This document shows positions 1 through 9,461 of a DNA stretch of 64,000 nucleotides, in pieces. Position 1 is the first letter of the stretch, and the number at the start of each line of letters is the position of its first letter. Under the pieces are notes generated by a model. The model saw nothing but the letters and a program-made list of their open reading frames with translations. It was not told the DNA's origin and did not search any database. Source of the stretch: Aquimarina spinulae. GTDB lineage: Bacteria > Bacteroidota > Bacteroidia > Flavobacteriales > Flavobacteriaceae. The stretch spans positions 795,501-859,500 of the forward strand of contig NZ_CALSBP010000002.1 in NCBI RefSeq assembly GCF_943373825.1, given 5' to 3'. The position numbers and the translations under genes were made by a program.

Positions 1-2412
1 CAATGCAAATTCTGTAGAGAAAATACAGGTATTTTGCGCCTGGTCTTCTTTTAGTATATCTGCTTGCACTGTACCACGAACAGTGTTTAAGGTCGTAGCT
101 TTAATTTCATTATATACATCTGCAGGCAATACCTGATCTCCTGTAACACCAAGAAGCATTAATCCTAATCCATCATTACCTTCAGGGAGTTCGCCTTGAT
201 ATTCTGGACGTTCTACACCTTTTTTGGCATATATCTTTTTGATTTTTGATGCTACTTCGCTCTCAAGATTCTTTTCTTTAATATATTTTTCACAGTTCTG
301 ATCTATTGCAGCATTCATAAAGAAACCTAATAACATTGGAGCAGGGCCATTAATGGTCATACTCACCGAAGTCATGGCATGTGTTAAATCAAATCCAGAG
401 TATAATTTCTTTGCATCGTCAAGACAGCAAATCGACACTCCTGCATTACCAATTTTACCATAGATATCGGGTCTTTGATCAGGATCGTTTCCATAAAGTG
501 TTACCGAATCAAAGGCTGTAGAAAGTCGCTTAGCGGGCATTCCTAAACTCACATAGTGAAAACGTCGATTGGTACGTTCGGGACCTCCTTCTCCAGCAAA
601 CATACGTGTTGGATCTTCTCCGGTACGCTTAAAAGGATATAACCCTGAAGCATAAGGAAACTCACCAGGTACATTTTCTTGTAAGCACCACTTCAAGATA
701 TCTCCCCAGGCTTCATATTTTGGTAAGGCCACTTTAGGAATCTGACTATGCGACAAAGACTCTGTATGGGTTTCTATTTTAATTTCTTTATCTCTTACTT
801 TAAAAGCATAAATAGGATCTTTATATTTTTTGATCTTAGCAGCCCATCCTGTAATAATTTCCCAATTATAAGGGTCAAGATTAAGTTTTACTCTATCAAA
901 TTCTGCCAAAAGTAATTTCAAAAATGATGCATTATCCTCATTTTTTGCACTCTGAAGGCTCTCTTCACCAATTCCATTCTTAGACAAAGCAATAGAATCG
1001 ACATTAGCAACGCTACAGATCGTTTTATAAATACCATATAATTTTTGTGCAACTTCTACCTGAGTATTTGCAGTTTTATCATATGCTCTGTTATTTTCAG
1101 AAATTTCTGATAGATATCGTGTTCTACTTGGCGGAATAACAAATATCTTTTCAGACATTTCTTTAGAAATATGAAAATCAGATTTTAATTCTGCTCCTGT
1201 CTTCTCTACAATTTTATCCATAATTTCTTTGTAGAGTGTATTCATTCCCGGATCATTAAACTGCGAAGCAATAGTCCCGAATACTGGTAATTCATCTTGT
1301 GGAATATCCCACAATTGATGATTACGCATATATTGTTTTTTTACATCTCGCAATGCATCCAAAGAGCCTCTTTTATCAAACTTATTGATAGCTACCAGGT
1401 CTGCAAAATCCAGCATATCTATTTTCTCTAATTGTGTTGCAGCACCAAACTCTGGTGTCATTACATATAAAGAGGTATCACTATGTTCTAAGATTTCGGT
1501 ATCAGACTGACCGATTCCCGAAGTCTCGAGAATGATAAGATCAAATTCTGCTGCTTTAAGCACTTCTATAGCTTCTGCTACATACTTAGACAATGCCAGA
1601 TTAGATTGTCGTGTAGCCAGAGAACGCATGTATACTCTTGGAGAATTAATCGCATTCATTCTAATTCTATCTCCAAGTAGTGCTCCTCCCGTTTTACGTT
1701 TAGAAGGATCTACAGAAATTAATCCGATTGTTTTTTCAGGAAAATCAATCAAAAACCGGCGAACCAACTCATCTACTAATGATGATTTACCGGCACCACC
1801 CGTACCAGTAATACCCAGAACAGGTGTTTTAGATGTTTTATTTTTTATATGAATTTGATCTAAAGTATCCTTAGCGACTTCAGGAAAATTTTCTGCAGCA
1901 GAAATAACTCTGGCAATAGAACCGATTTCTTTTTCTGCCAGATGCTCTACTTCTCCGTTAAGACGATCTCCTATAGGAAAATCCGCTCGCTCTACCAGAT
2001 CATTGATCATCCCTTGCAATCCTAATTCTCTTCCGTCATCAGGAGAGTATATACGAGTAATCCCATAATCCATCAGTTCTTTGATCTCTTCGGGAAGGAT
2101 TACTCCACCACCTCCGCCAAATATTTTAATATGAGTTGCTCCTTTTTCCTTTAGCAAATCATACATGTATTTAAAATATTCGTTATGCCCTCCTTGATAA
2201 GAAGTCATCGCTATAGCATTAGCATCTTCTTGTATGGCACAATTCACAACCTCTTCTACACTGCGATCGTGGCCTAAGTGAATGACTTCTACCCCTGTAG
2301 ACTGGATAATACGTCGCATAATATTAATAGCGGCATCGTGTCCATCAAATAATGAAGCTGCGGTAACTATTCTTACTTTATTCTTGGGTGTATACGGTGT
2401 TTTTTGTTCCAT
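1..2412 (-). CDS. icmF: IcmF-type fused isobutyryl-CoA/methylmalonyl-CoA mutase, C-terminus cut by window edge
   Basis: The first 804 residues are present and the frame runs off the left edge. Domains in order: a B12-binding domain with the cobalt-ligand motif DGHDAA (His25); a MeaB-like GTPase with P-loop GTGGAGKSS near residue 201; then the start of the acyl-CoA mutase barrel ([12 protein letters not shown] near 585-596, [11 protein letters not shown] near 780). This order is diagnostic of IcmF, which joins the adenosylcobalamin-dependent carbon-skeleton mutase to its own G-protein chaperone and interconverts isobutyryl-CoA and n-butyryl-CoA. Family members are about 1,100 residues, so roughly 300 are missing. 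By eye, residue 592 is Tyr, as in methylmalonyl-CoA mutase, while residue 793 is Gln, as in isobutyryl-CoA mutase. Substrate is therefore not certain. ATG is at 2412, and the next gene is divergent. Confidence 0.9.
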   Translation of the reverse strand, partial: MEQKTPYTPKNKVRIVTAASLFDGHDAAINIMRRIIQSTGVEVIHLGHDRSVEEVVNCAIQEDANAIAMTSYQGGHNEYFKYMYDLLKEKGATHIKIFGGGGGVILPEEIKELMDYGITRIYSPDDGRELGLQGMINDLVERADFPIGDRLNGEVEHLAEKEIGSIARVISAAENFPEVAKDTLDQIHIKNKTSKTPVLGITGTGGAGKSSLVDELVRRFLIDFPEKTIGLISVDPSKRKTGGALLGDRIRMNAINSPRVYMRSLATRQSNLALSKYVAEAIEVLKAAEFDLIILETSGIGQSDTEILEHSDTSLYVMTPEFGAATQLEKIDMLDFADLVAINKFDKRGSLDALRDVKKQYMRNHQLWDIPQDELPVFGTIASQFNDPGMNTLYKEIMDKIVEKTGAELKSDFHISKEMSEKIFVIPPSRTRYLSEISENNRAYDKTANTQVEVAQKLYGIYKTICSVANVDSIALSKNGIGEESLQSAKNEDNASFLKLLLAEFDRVKLNLDPYNWEIITGWAAKIKKYKDPIYAFKVRDKEIKIETHTESLSHSQIPKVALPKYEAWGDILKWCLQENVPGEFPYASGLYPFKRTGEDPTRMFAGEGGPERTNRRFHYVSLGMPAKRLSTAFDSVTLYGNDPDQRPDIYGKIGNAGVSICCLDDAKKLYSGFDLTHAMTSVSMTINGPAPMLLGFFMNAAIDQNCEKYIKEKNLESEVASKIKKIYAKKGVERPEYQGELPEGNDGLGLMLLGVTGDQVLPADVYNEIKATTLNTVRGTVQADILKEDQAQNTCIFSTEFAL

Positions 2413-2695
2413 TGATAATAAAAAGTGGTTTTAATGCTGCCAATTTACGAAATATGCATCAAAAAGGATTATTTTTTTAGAATTATATAATTTATTTAAC
2501 CTATCTAATGCTTTCATTATTTATAGTTCAAATTTAATATTAATTATCCTAGTTTTCTAAAAATCATACATTGATCAGGGCAATACAGTATAAATTCATA
2601 AGAAAATAAGGGTTATTCATAAAAGTTAATAAAAAACAATTTCAAAAATCAGTTCAATAATAGTAAGTTTATGTCTTGAGAAAACACAAGTCATA

Positions 2696-3550
2696 ATGAA
2701 AAAAACAACCCTATTAATTAATTGCCCCGACAGAAAAGGAATTATTGCAACCGTCACCAATTTCATTCTGGCCAAAAAAGGGAATACTATATATATAGAA
2801 CAGCATGTAGATCGTGAACTAAGGGAGTTCTTTATGAGATTAGAATGTGAATTTGATGAAGATGAAGAAAAGCTAACACTATTTAAAGAGTCCTTTACTA
2901 CACATGTTGCAGAAAATTATAATATGCATTGGGAAATGTATAATGCCGAAAAAAAGCCTCGAATGGCTCTTTTTGTTTCTAAATATAATCATTGCCTTTA
3001 TGATATTTTGGGAAGATATGCCTCTGGAGAATTAAAAGTACATATCCCTATTATTATAAGCAACCATGAAGACCTTAAGCCTATTGCTGATGCTTTTGAT
3101 ATCCCATTTAAACATATCCCAGTAACAAAAGACGCCAAAAAACAGGCTGAAGCACAGCAAATAGAACTTCTTAAAGAATATAAAATTGATTTTATAGTTC
3201 TGGCGAGATATATGCAAATTGTTTCTTCCGATTTTATAGATCAATTTCCTTATAAAATCATAAACATACACCGTTCTTTTTTACCTGCTTTTCCTGGAAC
3301 AAAACCATATCATTCTGCTTACGAAAGAGGTGTAAAAATCATTGGCGCAACAAGTCATTATGTAACTCCTGATCCAGAAGGCGGGCCTATTATCGAGCAA
3401 GAGATTGCACGTGTATCCCACATTCATAATGCTGATGATTTTATGCTTAAAGGCCGAGATCTCGAAAAAATTGTATTATCGCGAGCCATTAAACATCATC
3501 TCGAAAGAAAATTGCTAGTTTATAATAATAAAACTGTCGTTTTTTCTTAA
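2696..3550 (+). CDS. purU: Formyltetrahydrofolate deformylase
   Basis: This 284-residue cytosolic enzyme hydrolyses 10-formyltetrahydrofolate to formate and tetrahydrofolate, balancing one-carbon pools and feeding purine synthesis. An N-terminal ACT domain (about 3-80, beginning LLINCPDRKGIIA) precedes a formyltransferase fold with NIHRSFLPAFPG and GATSHYVT, and the C-terminus NKTVVF is typical of PurU. The Asn and His of the N-H-D catalytic triad are visible. The triad Asp, normally in LDxGP, appears as Glu228 in DPEGGP, which is unusual. Length is normal for the family. The gene stands alone between divergent icmF and a convergent gene. The ATG at 2696 is the only plausible start, since the ACT domain begins immediately after it. 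Confidence 0.92.
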   Translation: MKKTTLLINCPDRKGIIATVTNFILAKKGNTIYIEQHVDRELREFFMRLECEFDEDEEKLTLFKESFTTHVAENYNMHWEMYNAEKKPRMALFVSKYNHCLYDILGRYASGELKVHIPIIISNHEDLKPIADAFDIPFKHIPVTKDAKKQAEAQQIELLKEYKIDFIVLARYMQIVSSDFIDQFPYKIINIHRSFLPAFPGTKPYHSAYERGVKIIGATSHYVTPDPEGGPIIEQEIARVSHIHNADDFMLKGRDLEKIVLSRAIKHHLERKLLVYNNKTVVFS

Positions 3551-3599
3551 AGTGGAAACGCTATTAAAATATACTTCTGTTTCGAAGCACAGAACATTA

Positions 3600-3620
3600 C
3601 AACCAGGAGACTGGTTTTTA
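3600..3620 (+). terminator. Short hairpin after purU
   Basis: AACCAG and CTGGTT pair around a GAGA loop and are followed by a T run. It sits between purU and the convergent ankyrin gene, overlapping the last codon of the latter. The six-base stem is weak, so this is only a candidate. Confidence 0.4.
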
Positions 3621-5081
3621 TAAATATTTACGCTGCTTTAACCATTTTACCATTTTAGGATTGATTTCATGTCTTGGTAATTTTCTAAGCGGTTTGATCT
3701 TTGCGCTGTTCTGTATAAGAAGGGTAACCATCTCTGTATGACTATATAATACAGCAATACATAGTGGTGTTTCTGTATATGAACCAGTGTGGGTCCCATG
3801 TTCAATCGGTACCTTATGTTCTAGTAATACTTTTGCTGCTTCCAGAGCATTTTCTTGTGCCGCTATCATCAAAGGTGTTTTATGAAAGTAATTTGGTGTG
3901 TTAGGGTCTGCACCATGATCTAATAATAATTTTATAACAGTTGCATTATTTTCTTTAACCGCAGATATAATTGGTGTTTCACCTAAACCAAACACATTTG
4001 TGTTCTGAAGATTGATATCTGCACCAGCATCAAGAAGTATATGTATTAACTTGACATTATTTTTAATGACTGCCATATTCAACGCAGAAAACCCTAATTT
4101 AGAAGCAGTATTTACATCTACTCCTATTTGTAGTAAATGCTTCACTAATGGAGTATCTTCTTGAGCACAAGCCTCTACCAAAGATATCTTCTCTATCCCC
4201 TCAATAGTATCTATTTTGAATTCTTTAGCATTTTCGGGTGTTTCCTGTTGTATCTCTTCCAAAAAATCTTCTTTAAGCCCGATAGGTGTTTTTATAACTT
4301 CTTCTGAAGTCTTAATTTCTTTTACAGAATTCGAAACAGAATCTGTTATGCCATTCTTTTTAAGATACTTTATACTTTGCTTGAAATATTTCGCTATAGT
4401 TTTGTTTAGAAATTTAGCATAGTCAATAGATTCTCCTCGTTTAATTGATAAATATGCCATCGCATAAGCAATAACTTGTTCTGGTAAATACCCTTGTTTA
4501 CTCATTTTCCAGTTGCTCCCAATTCCTATTTGTTGTGAAGAAAAATTAAATTTAGAGTTTCCAATAAAAATTCCAAAACCACATACTATGGCAAGAAGAT
4601 CTGTGAGATACTCGTCATTATCCTTAATCCATTGTTCTCCTAAAAGCAGTTGATGCGATAATTCGTGAGCTATTGTAGCAATTAGAGTTTCTAAGTTATT
4701 AAGCTGATCGGTGGCTATAAAAATCGTAGTAACATCATTTAAATTCTGATACATCCCTGCCGCACCTTTCCATCTCCCATTGATATCGGCTGGAGTTGTA
4801 AGAATTCTACCATCTTCCATTTTTACTGCCCCATCATTGAATAATTTCAACTGAATACTTATATCCTCTATCCCCATTAGTTGCATAACCTGATTCAATA
4901 CAAACTTTGCATCTAATAGAGTACCTTCAAACTTCTTACTAAAATAAGGATGAGTTGGTAATATGGTTTCTATTTTTAACTCTCGTTCTGCTAGATTTTC
5001 TTCAAGAAATGTAATACTTTCTTCTACCCATTTTTTATCTTCTGGAGTAATAGGCAATTTCAAGTTATTTTTCCAAAACAT
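3618..5081 (-). CDS. Zinc-metallopeptidase-like domain fused to ankyrin repeats
   Basis: A 487-residue protein with no signal peptide or membrane segment, so probably cytosolic. The N-terminal half carries an HExxH zincin motif (AHELSHQLLLGE, around residue 140) followed by EYLTDLLAI and GFGIF, where a third metal ligand could lie. The C-terminal half (about 300-480) is a run of ankyrin repeats, recognisable by repeated units such as LLLDHGADPNTPN and TPLMIAAQENA. Ankyrin repeats bind partner proteins, so an inhibitory or substrate-selecting role for the tail is inferred. The combination is not one I can assign to a named family, and protease activity is unproven. The gene lies alone, convergent with purU and followed upstream by another leftward gene about 200 bp away. 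Confidence 0.75.
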   Translation of the reverse strand: MFWKNNLKLPITPEDKKWVEESITFLEENLAERELKIETILPTHPYFSKKFEGTLLDAKFVLNQVMQLMGIEDISIQLKLFNDGAVKMEDGRILTTPADINGRWKGAAGMYQNLNDVTTIFIATDQLNNLETLIATIAHELSHQLLLGEQWIKDNDEYLTDLLAIVCGFGIFIGNSKFNFSSQQIGIGSNWKMSKQGYLPEQVIAYAMAYLSIKRGESIDYAKFLNKTIAKYFKQSIKYLKKNGITDSVSNSVKEIKTSEEVIKTPIGLKEDFLEEIQQETPENAKEFKIDTIEGIEKISLVEACAQEDTPLVKHLLQIGVDVNTASKLGFSALNMAVIKNNVKLIHILLDAGADINLQNTNVFGLGETPIISAVKENNATVIKLLLDHGADPNTPNYFHKTPLMIAAQENALEAAKVLLEHKVPIEHGTHTGSYTETPLCIAVLYSHTEMVTLLIQNSAKIKPLRKLPRHEINPKMVKWLKQRKYL

Positions 5082-5281
5082 ATATAGTTTTTCACTTTAT
5101 AAATTATCTATAAAGATAAAACGATACTCAATAATAACATCCCCCATTTTCAGTGATTTTATATTTCAAATTTTAATACTAATATTTATAGTTTTTCTAT
5201 TTAGAAAGAATGTGTTTTACCGATCAATGAAGGTCTATAGAACAAAATAAGCAATCACTTATAACAATAATGCTGTAGTTT

Positions 5282-6238
5282 TTATAGCGGAAAAACATCC
5301 TTGGTATTTGCAAAATGATACCCTTGTTCTTCTAGAGCTGTTCTTCCTTCATATTTTTTTTGAAGTACGGGATTCGAATGATTAAAATGAATGAATATTA
5401 TTTTTGATTTCACTTCTTTTGGTTCATTTTTAAATAAAGCAATGGTTTCTTCGATAAAAGGGTGTGGCACCTCAGACATTGGCCTTGGGATTTCTCCGTT
5501 TTTAAAGAAAGTGGCATCAATAAAAGCATAATCCACTTGTTTAACCTGATCAACAATATTTTTCTCCCAAAGAGACCACTTATTAATATCCGGGATAAAT
5601 AATGCTCTTTTATTATTTCCGATAATTTTATATCCTACTGTTTCAGAATATTCATCCCTATGAGGCACCAAAAAAGGAATGACTTGTATAGCGTTTGTTA
5701 AGGTAAGTGTAGAATCTGCTTGTGTAGGTTTAATAGCGATATTCTGCAAAGAGACTAATTGCGACCAAGGGCCGTTAGTTTCTAAAAAAGATTGCATTCT
5801 TGGCATTGCATACACAGGTATTTTATTTGCTCCCATGGCTTCTCTGCCAAAATGCATCAATCCTGTATAGTGTCCTATATGGGCATGTGTTAAAAAGACT
5901 CCATCAATAATAGCATCATTTTTTAGATGTTCATTATCTAAGATCGCTAATTGTTCTGGCATATCTGGCGTTGCCTCGAATATAAATTTTTTATGGTTTT
6001 TCTTATCAATTACCCCCAATGCAGTAACCAATTCTTTATTTGCCAGGCCTTTTTGAACGGCTATATATTCGCTTGTATTGTTAATATGAGGAAACCCTCC
6101 GTCCTGCGCAATTCCTAATACAGTTATGTATTGATCAAATTCATTTTGTAGAACAGATTGGCTTTTTATCGATACTTTTTCATTTTTACATGAAATAATT
6201 AGAATAGATAGTATTAAAAAAATTAAATTTGGTTTCAT
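5282..6238 (-). CDS. PqqB-like metallo-beta-lactamase-fold hydrolase, lipoprotein
   Basis: A 318-residue protein with a lipoprotein signal (hydrophobic stretch ending IISCKNE, Cys17), so probably membrane-anchored outside the cytoplasm. The body is a metallo-beta-lactamase fold of the PqqB-like type: GIAQDGGFPH near the start, THAHIGHYTGL as the metal-binding loop, later VPHRDEYSETVGY and IDATFF, and HFNHSNP near the end. The canonical HxHxDH motif has Gly in place of Asp, a change I associate with this subgroup. No other pqq gene is nearby, so a role in PQQ synthesis is not supported and the substrate is unknown. The gene stands alone and is divergent from the DUF4197 gene. Confidence 0.78.
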   Translation of the reverse strand: MKPNLIFLILSILIISCKNEKVSIKSQSVLQNEFDQYITVLGIAQDGGFPHINNTSEYIAVQKGLANKELVTALGVIDKKNHKKFIFEATPDMPEQLAILDNEHLKNDAIIDGVFLTHAHIGHYTGLMHFGREAMGANKIPVYAMPRMQSFLETNGPWSQLVSLQNIAIKPTQADSTLTLTNAIQVIPFLVPHRDEYSETVGYKIIGNNKRALFIPDINKWSLWEKNIVDQVKQVDYAFIDATFFKNGEIPRPMSEVPHPFIEETIALFKNEPKEVKSKIIFIHFNHSNPVLQKKYEGRTALEEQGYHFANTKDVFPL

Positions 6239-6367
6239 CTGGCTACATTTATTAATTTTTAAAGGTCAGGTAAAATTCGCAATGCGTAATTATGATTGAA
6301 TATCGACCTAATCATAATAGCGTATTACATATAGTTATAATTACAATCTCAAATCTAATAAGAAATC

Positions 6368-7081
6368 ATGAAACAAATTTTTATTATACTCGCTATCTTT
6401 TTATTATCAAGTTGTGCAGAATTACAACAAGTTGTAAATAACCTTCCGCAAACTACCGGAGGTTTTGGATTAAGCAATATTGATATCTCTAATGGATTAA
6501 GAGAAGCTTTAGATAATGGTATTGATAAGCAAGTCACAAAACTTACTCAAAAAGATGGTTTTTATAGAAATCAACTTGTTAAAATTCTTCTTCCGCAAGA
6601 GTTACGAAAAGTAGATAAGACGTTAAGAGATATTGGATTAAGCAAACTTGCAGACGAAGGGTTAAAAGCAATTAATCGTGCTGCAGAAGATGCTGTAAAA
6701 GAAGCAACACCTATATTCGTGGGTGCTGTAAAACAAATAACGTTTAATGATGCCAAACAAATACTATTAGGTAATAACAGGGCAGCTACTCAATATCTTG
6801 AGAGTAAGACTCGTAATCAACTATATCAAAAGTTTAATCCTGTAATCAATAAATCGTTTTCTAAGGTTGGCGCAGACAAAATTTGGTCTAATATCATCAC
6901 AAAATACAATGCTATACCTCTTACAAACAATGTTAACCCAGACCTCACCGATTATGTAACGGGCGAAGCTCTTAAAGGGGTATATGCTATGATTGCAGTA
7001 GAAGAACAAGAAATCAGAACTAAGCTTAGCTCCAGAACAACTGATTTATTGCGACGGGTATTTGCTCTACAAGATCGATAA
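6368..7081 (+). CDS. DUF4197 family lipoprotein
   Basis: A 237-residue protein beginning with a lipoprotein signal (FLLSSCAEL, Cys16), predicted to be anchored in the periplasm. The mature part matches the DUF4197 pattern: GLREALDNGIDKQV, then KDGFYRN, the segment RKVDKTLRDIGLSKLAD, and EATPIFVGAVKQITFNDAK. The family is widespread in Gram-negative bacteria and has no established function. The sequence is mostly helical with few cysteines. The gene is monocistronic, with a strong terminator hairpin immediately after the stop codon. The start is supported by the signal sequence beginning directly at the ATG. Confidence 0.88.
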   Translation: MKQIFIILAIFLLSSCAELQQVVNNLPQTTGGFGLSNIDISNGLREALDNGIDKQVTKLTQKDGFYRNQLVKILLPQELRKVDKTLRDIGLSKLADEGLKAINRAAEDAVKEATPIFVGAVKQITFNDAKQILLGNNRAATQYLESKTRNQLYQKFNPVINKSFSKVGADKIWSNIITKYNAIPLTNNVNPDLTDYVTGEALKGVYAMIAVEEQEIRTKLSSRTTDLLRRVFALQDR

Positions 7082-7087
7082 AAGCAT

Positions 7088-7124
7088 AAACAAGTCTCTT
7101 AATTGTTGATTAAGAGACTTGTTT
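7088..7124 (+). terminator. Rho-independent terminator after DUF4197 gene
   Basis: Sixteen perfectly paired bases (7088-7103 with 7109-7124) enclose a five-base loop directly after the stop codon. The A-rich left flank and T-rich right arm suggest it can work on both strands. Confidence 0.85.
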
Positions 7125-7219
7125 ATATTTATCACAATTTTAGACTACCTTAACTGATTCTTAAGAAACCGCCTTTTTATTATCGAGTATCTTTGCATTA
7201 TTAATGTAAGAGAAGAAAA

Positions 7220-7396
7220 ATGTTTGCCTGGTTAAAGAACAAAACTGAATTGCAAAAACTACAGTATACCTACTGTAAATTAATAAAAAGCGCTTATAAA
7301 TTAGCACTTACTGACCAAGAAAAAAGCGATCAACTTCATCAAAAAGCTGATAAAATCTTAATTCAAATAAAAGAAATTGAAGGGCAATCTTCCTGA
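7220..7396 (+). CDS. Small Lacal_2735-type protein
   Basis: A 58-residue reading frame, beginning MFAWLKNKTELQKLQ and ending IKEIEGQSS. The sequence is helical and rich in Lys, Gln and Glu. The aromatic MFxWxK start, the YxKLxKxAYxLA core and the alternating hydrophobic C-terminal helix match the small flavobacterial Lacal_2735 family as I remember it. The function is unknown. The coding sequence starts about 95 bp after the upstream terminator, so it should have its own promoter, and an AAGAGAAG purine stretch precedes the ATG. It could form a short coiled coil. No membrane segment or signal peptide is present. Confidence 0.75.
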   Translation: MFAWLKNKTELQKLQYTYCKLIKSAYKLALTDQEKSDQLHQKADKILIQIKEIEGQSS

Positions 7397-7518
7397 TGAA
7401 TATTTGATACTTACTCCTAAAACTGTTTAGTACTGTTATTTAAACATAAAGTATGGGCTAATTTCATACCAATACACTTCATGGATGGTATAGAAATAGT
7501 TGTCATGTACAGAATTTT

Positions 7519-8304
7519 CTATACTTCATGAAGTGTTCTAAAATACGTAAAAGCTTCTGCAAGTCGAGACCCATACCATGAGAAATACTCTCCATCAACC
7601 AAAATAATCTTTGCAGCGGTTGTATTTTTCAATTCATCGATATGCTTTTCTGAAAAAGGATATGGCTCTGAGGATAACATGATCAAGTCTAAATCTTGTA
7701 TTGTGCTAAGTTCTTCTTTTGACACTTCTGGGTAACGATCTTTACCCCCAAAAACATTTACGAAACCATTTACTTTTAGCAGATGATCTACAAATGTGTT
7801 TTTACCGGTCACCATCCATGGATCTTTCCAGATAAAATAGGCAACTCGTTTTTGGGGCATCCCAGACACAAAATTGTCAAAAGACTCTTTTTCTAATCTT
7901 ATTTTAGATATTAATGTAGTTGCTTCCACTTTTTTGTTAAAAATATCTCCATATTGCTTAATCATTTCTATAGCTTCCGATATAGAAAAAATATCTGAAA
8001 CATGTACAGGATATTCTTTTTCAAGATATTCTACTATTTCTCTTGTATTCTCTTCTTTATTACAAAGAATAATATCAGGATTTAGCTTTTTAATTTTTTC
8101 GTAATTGACTTTCTTAGTCCCTCCTACAATAGCTTTTTGATTTCTTATCGTTTTTGGGTGAACGCAGAATTTAGTAATCCCCACAATATGATCTGATACT
8201 CCTAACGAAACTAATAACTCGGTTTGCGAAGGCACTAAAGAAATAATACGCTTTGGATATTTTAGAAATTCAATTCTCCTCCCTAATTGATCTGTACATA
8301 TCAT
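7519..8304 (-). CDS. Helical-backbone metal receptor / BtuF-like binding protein without signal peptide
   Basis: A 261-residue protein resembling the periplasmic binding proteins of cobalamin and siderophore transporters (BtuF/FepB type). It opens with RRIEFLKYPKRIISLVPSQTELL, a typical strand-turn start of this fold. VGGTKKVNYEKIKKLNPDIIL and the WKDPWMVTGKNTFVDHLL segment follow, the latter placed as in vitamin B12 binding proteins. There is no signal peptide or lipobox, and no ABC permease or ATPase adjacent, so it probably stays in the cytoplasm or works with distant partners. Many Bacteroidota encode such orphan cytosolic versions. The ligand is unknown. The gene is monocistronic, with a 5' region of about 140 bp. 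Confidence 0.8.
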   Translation of the reverse strand: MICTDQLGRRIEFLKYPKRIISLVPSQTELLVSLGVSDHIVGITKFCVHPKTIRNQKAIVGGTKKVNYEKIKKLNPDIILCNKEENTREIVEYLEKEYPVHVSDIFSISEAIEMIKQYGDIFNKKVEATTLISKIRLEKESFDNFVSGMPQKRVAYFIWKDPWMVTGKNTFVDHLLKVNGFVNVFGGKDRYPEVSKEELSTIQDLDLIMLSSEPYPFSEKHIDELKNTTAAKIILVDGEYFSWYGSRLAEAFTYFRTLHEV

Positions 8305-8444
8305 ATCGCTGGTCGTGTTACATTTTATGAATTCTTAAAAATTATAAAAAAAATCATAAATACTTAATAATTAGATACTTAAAAATAGGATTTTAGAAAT
8401 TATCTTCTTATCTTAGAAGATATTAATATTAAAATTTTGGGGCT

Positions 8445-8561
8445 ATGAGTTCAATATTACTAAATGTTATCATTTATGGTATAATGGCATTTTTCGTTAT
8501 TTTTATTGCATACGGGCTTTACGGGTATGCAAAACATGTTTTTAACGCCAATAGACGTTAA
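8445..8561 (+). CDS. Very small single-pass membrane protein
   Basis: A 38-residue frame: a short polar start MSSILLN, one membrane helix (IIYGIMAFFVIFIAYGLYGY) and a positively charged end (HVFNANRR). It is followed within 15 bases by a strong terminator, and a TTTTGGGG stretch lies just upstream. Together these suggest a real small transcript. Many respiratory or stress-linked membrane miniproteins have this shape, but I recognise no specific family. It is too short for a confident call. Confidence 0.5.
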   Translation: MSSILLNVIIYGIMAFFVIFIAYGLYGYAKHVFNANRR

Positions 8562-8575
8562 TTCTATCCTTTTGG

Positions 8576-8610
8576 AAAGGAACAAGAGTATACACTATTC
8601 TTGTTCCTTT
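8576..8610. terminator. Bidirectional terminator between small membrane gene and pyrF
   Basis: Bases 8576-8590 pair with 8596-8610 around a five-base loop, with one G-U pair and A/T runs on both flanks. It serves the rightward small gene and the leftward pyrF transcript. Confidence 0.85.
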
Positions 8611-8620
8611 TTTATTTTTA

Positions 8621-9433
8621 TTATTTCAGGATATTTTCCATTTGTTTTTGAAGCTCAACTGCTTTTTCTGCTGCTGCTTTGGCATAATCAGTTCCATCTG
8701 AAGCATATATAATACCTCTAGAAGAGTTGATTAACAGTCCTATCTGATCATTCAATCCGTATGTACATACTTCTTGTAAATTTCCGCCTTGTGCGCCTAC
8801 ACCGGGAACCAAAAGAAAACTATCTGGTATAATTTTTCTAATTTCTCCAATAAACTCGGCTTTGGTTGCACCAACTACATACATTAAGTTTTCAGAGTTT
8901 TTATATGATTTAGAAACTTCTAATACCTGCTTATACAATTCTTTTCCCTCTACATTTTTTGTTTGAAAATCAAAAGCGCCCTGATTAGATGTCAATGCCA
9001 GTAAAATCGTGTGTTTATTTTCGAAAGCTAAAAAAGGTTCTACAGAATCTTTACCCATATAGGGGGCTACGGTTACAGAATCAAATTCTAAGTCTTCAAA
9101 AAAAGCTTTGGCATACATTGTACTTGTATTACCAATATCTCCCCGTTTGGCATCTGCAATCGTAAAAACCTCAGGATAATTTGCATTTAGATAGGTAATC
9201 GTTTTTTCGAGAGATTTCCACCCTTTAATACCGTATGCTTCATAAAAAGCAGTATTAGGTTTATAGGCAACAGCAAGATGGTGCGTTGCGTCTATAATGG
9301 CTTTATTAAACTCAAAAATAGGATCTTCTTCATTTAATAGATGCTTAGGGATTTTATTTAAATCCACATCTAATCCTATACATAAAAATGATTGTTTTGC
9401 ATGTATTTGAGCAACCAGTTCCTGAGTTGTCAT
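8621..9433 (-). CDS. pyrF: Orotidine 5'-phosphate decarboxylase
   Basis: This 270-residue enzyme makes UMP from OMP, the last step of pyrimidine synthesis. The type-2 family signature is clear: [18 protein letters not shown] at the start and the catalytic loop [19 protein letters not shown], which contains the Asp-Lys-Asp network. Phosphate-binding [10 protein letters not shown] and the SSRGIIYAS end follow. The length is right for type-2 PyrF, which is longer than the Escherichia coli form. It lies 28 bp downstream of the saccharopine dehydrogenase-like gene on the same strand and may be co-transcribed with it. A strong hairpin closes the unit. Confidence 0.95.
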   Translation of the reverse strand: MTTQELVAQIHAKQSFLCIGLDVDLNKIPKHLLNEEDPIFEFNKAIIDATHHLAVAYKPNTAFYEAYGIKGWKSLEKTITYLNANYPEVFTIADAKRGDIGNTSTMYAKAFFEDLEFDSVTVAPYMGKDSVEPFLAFENKHTILLALTSNQGAFDFQTKNVEGKELYKQVLEVSKSYKNSENLMYVVGATKAEFIGEIRKIIPDSFLLVPGVGAQGGNLQEVCTYGLNDQIGLLINSSRGIIYASDGTDYAKAAAEKAVELQKQMENILK

Positions 9434-9461
9434 ATTAATTGTATTGATCTATTGATTAACA

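Noticed and set aside
5282..6238. PQQ biosynthesis gene pqqB
   Set aside because: No pqqA, pqqC, pqqD or pqqE is nearby, and the protein is a lipoprotein, unlike the biosynthetic PqqB.
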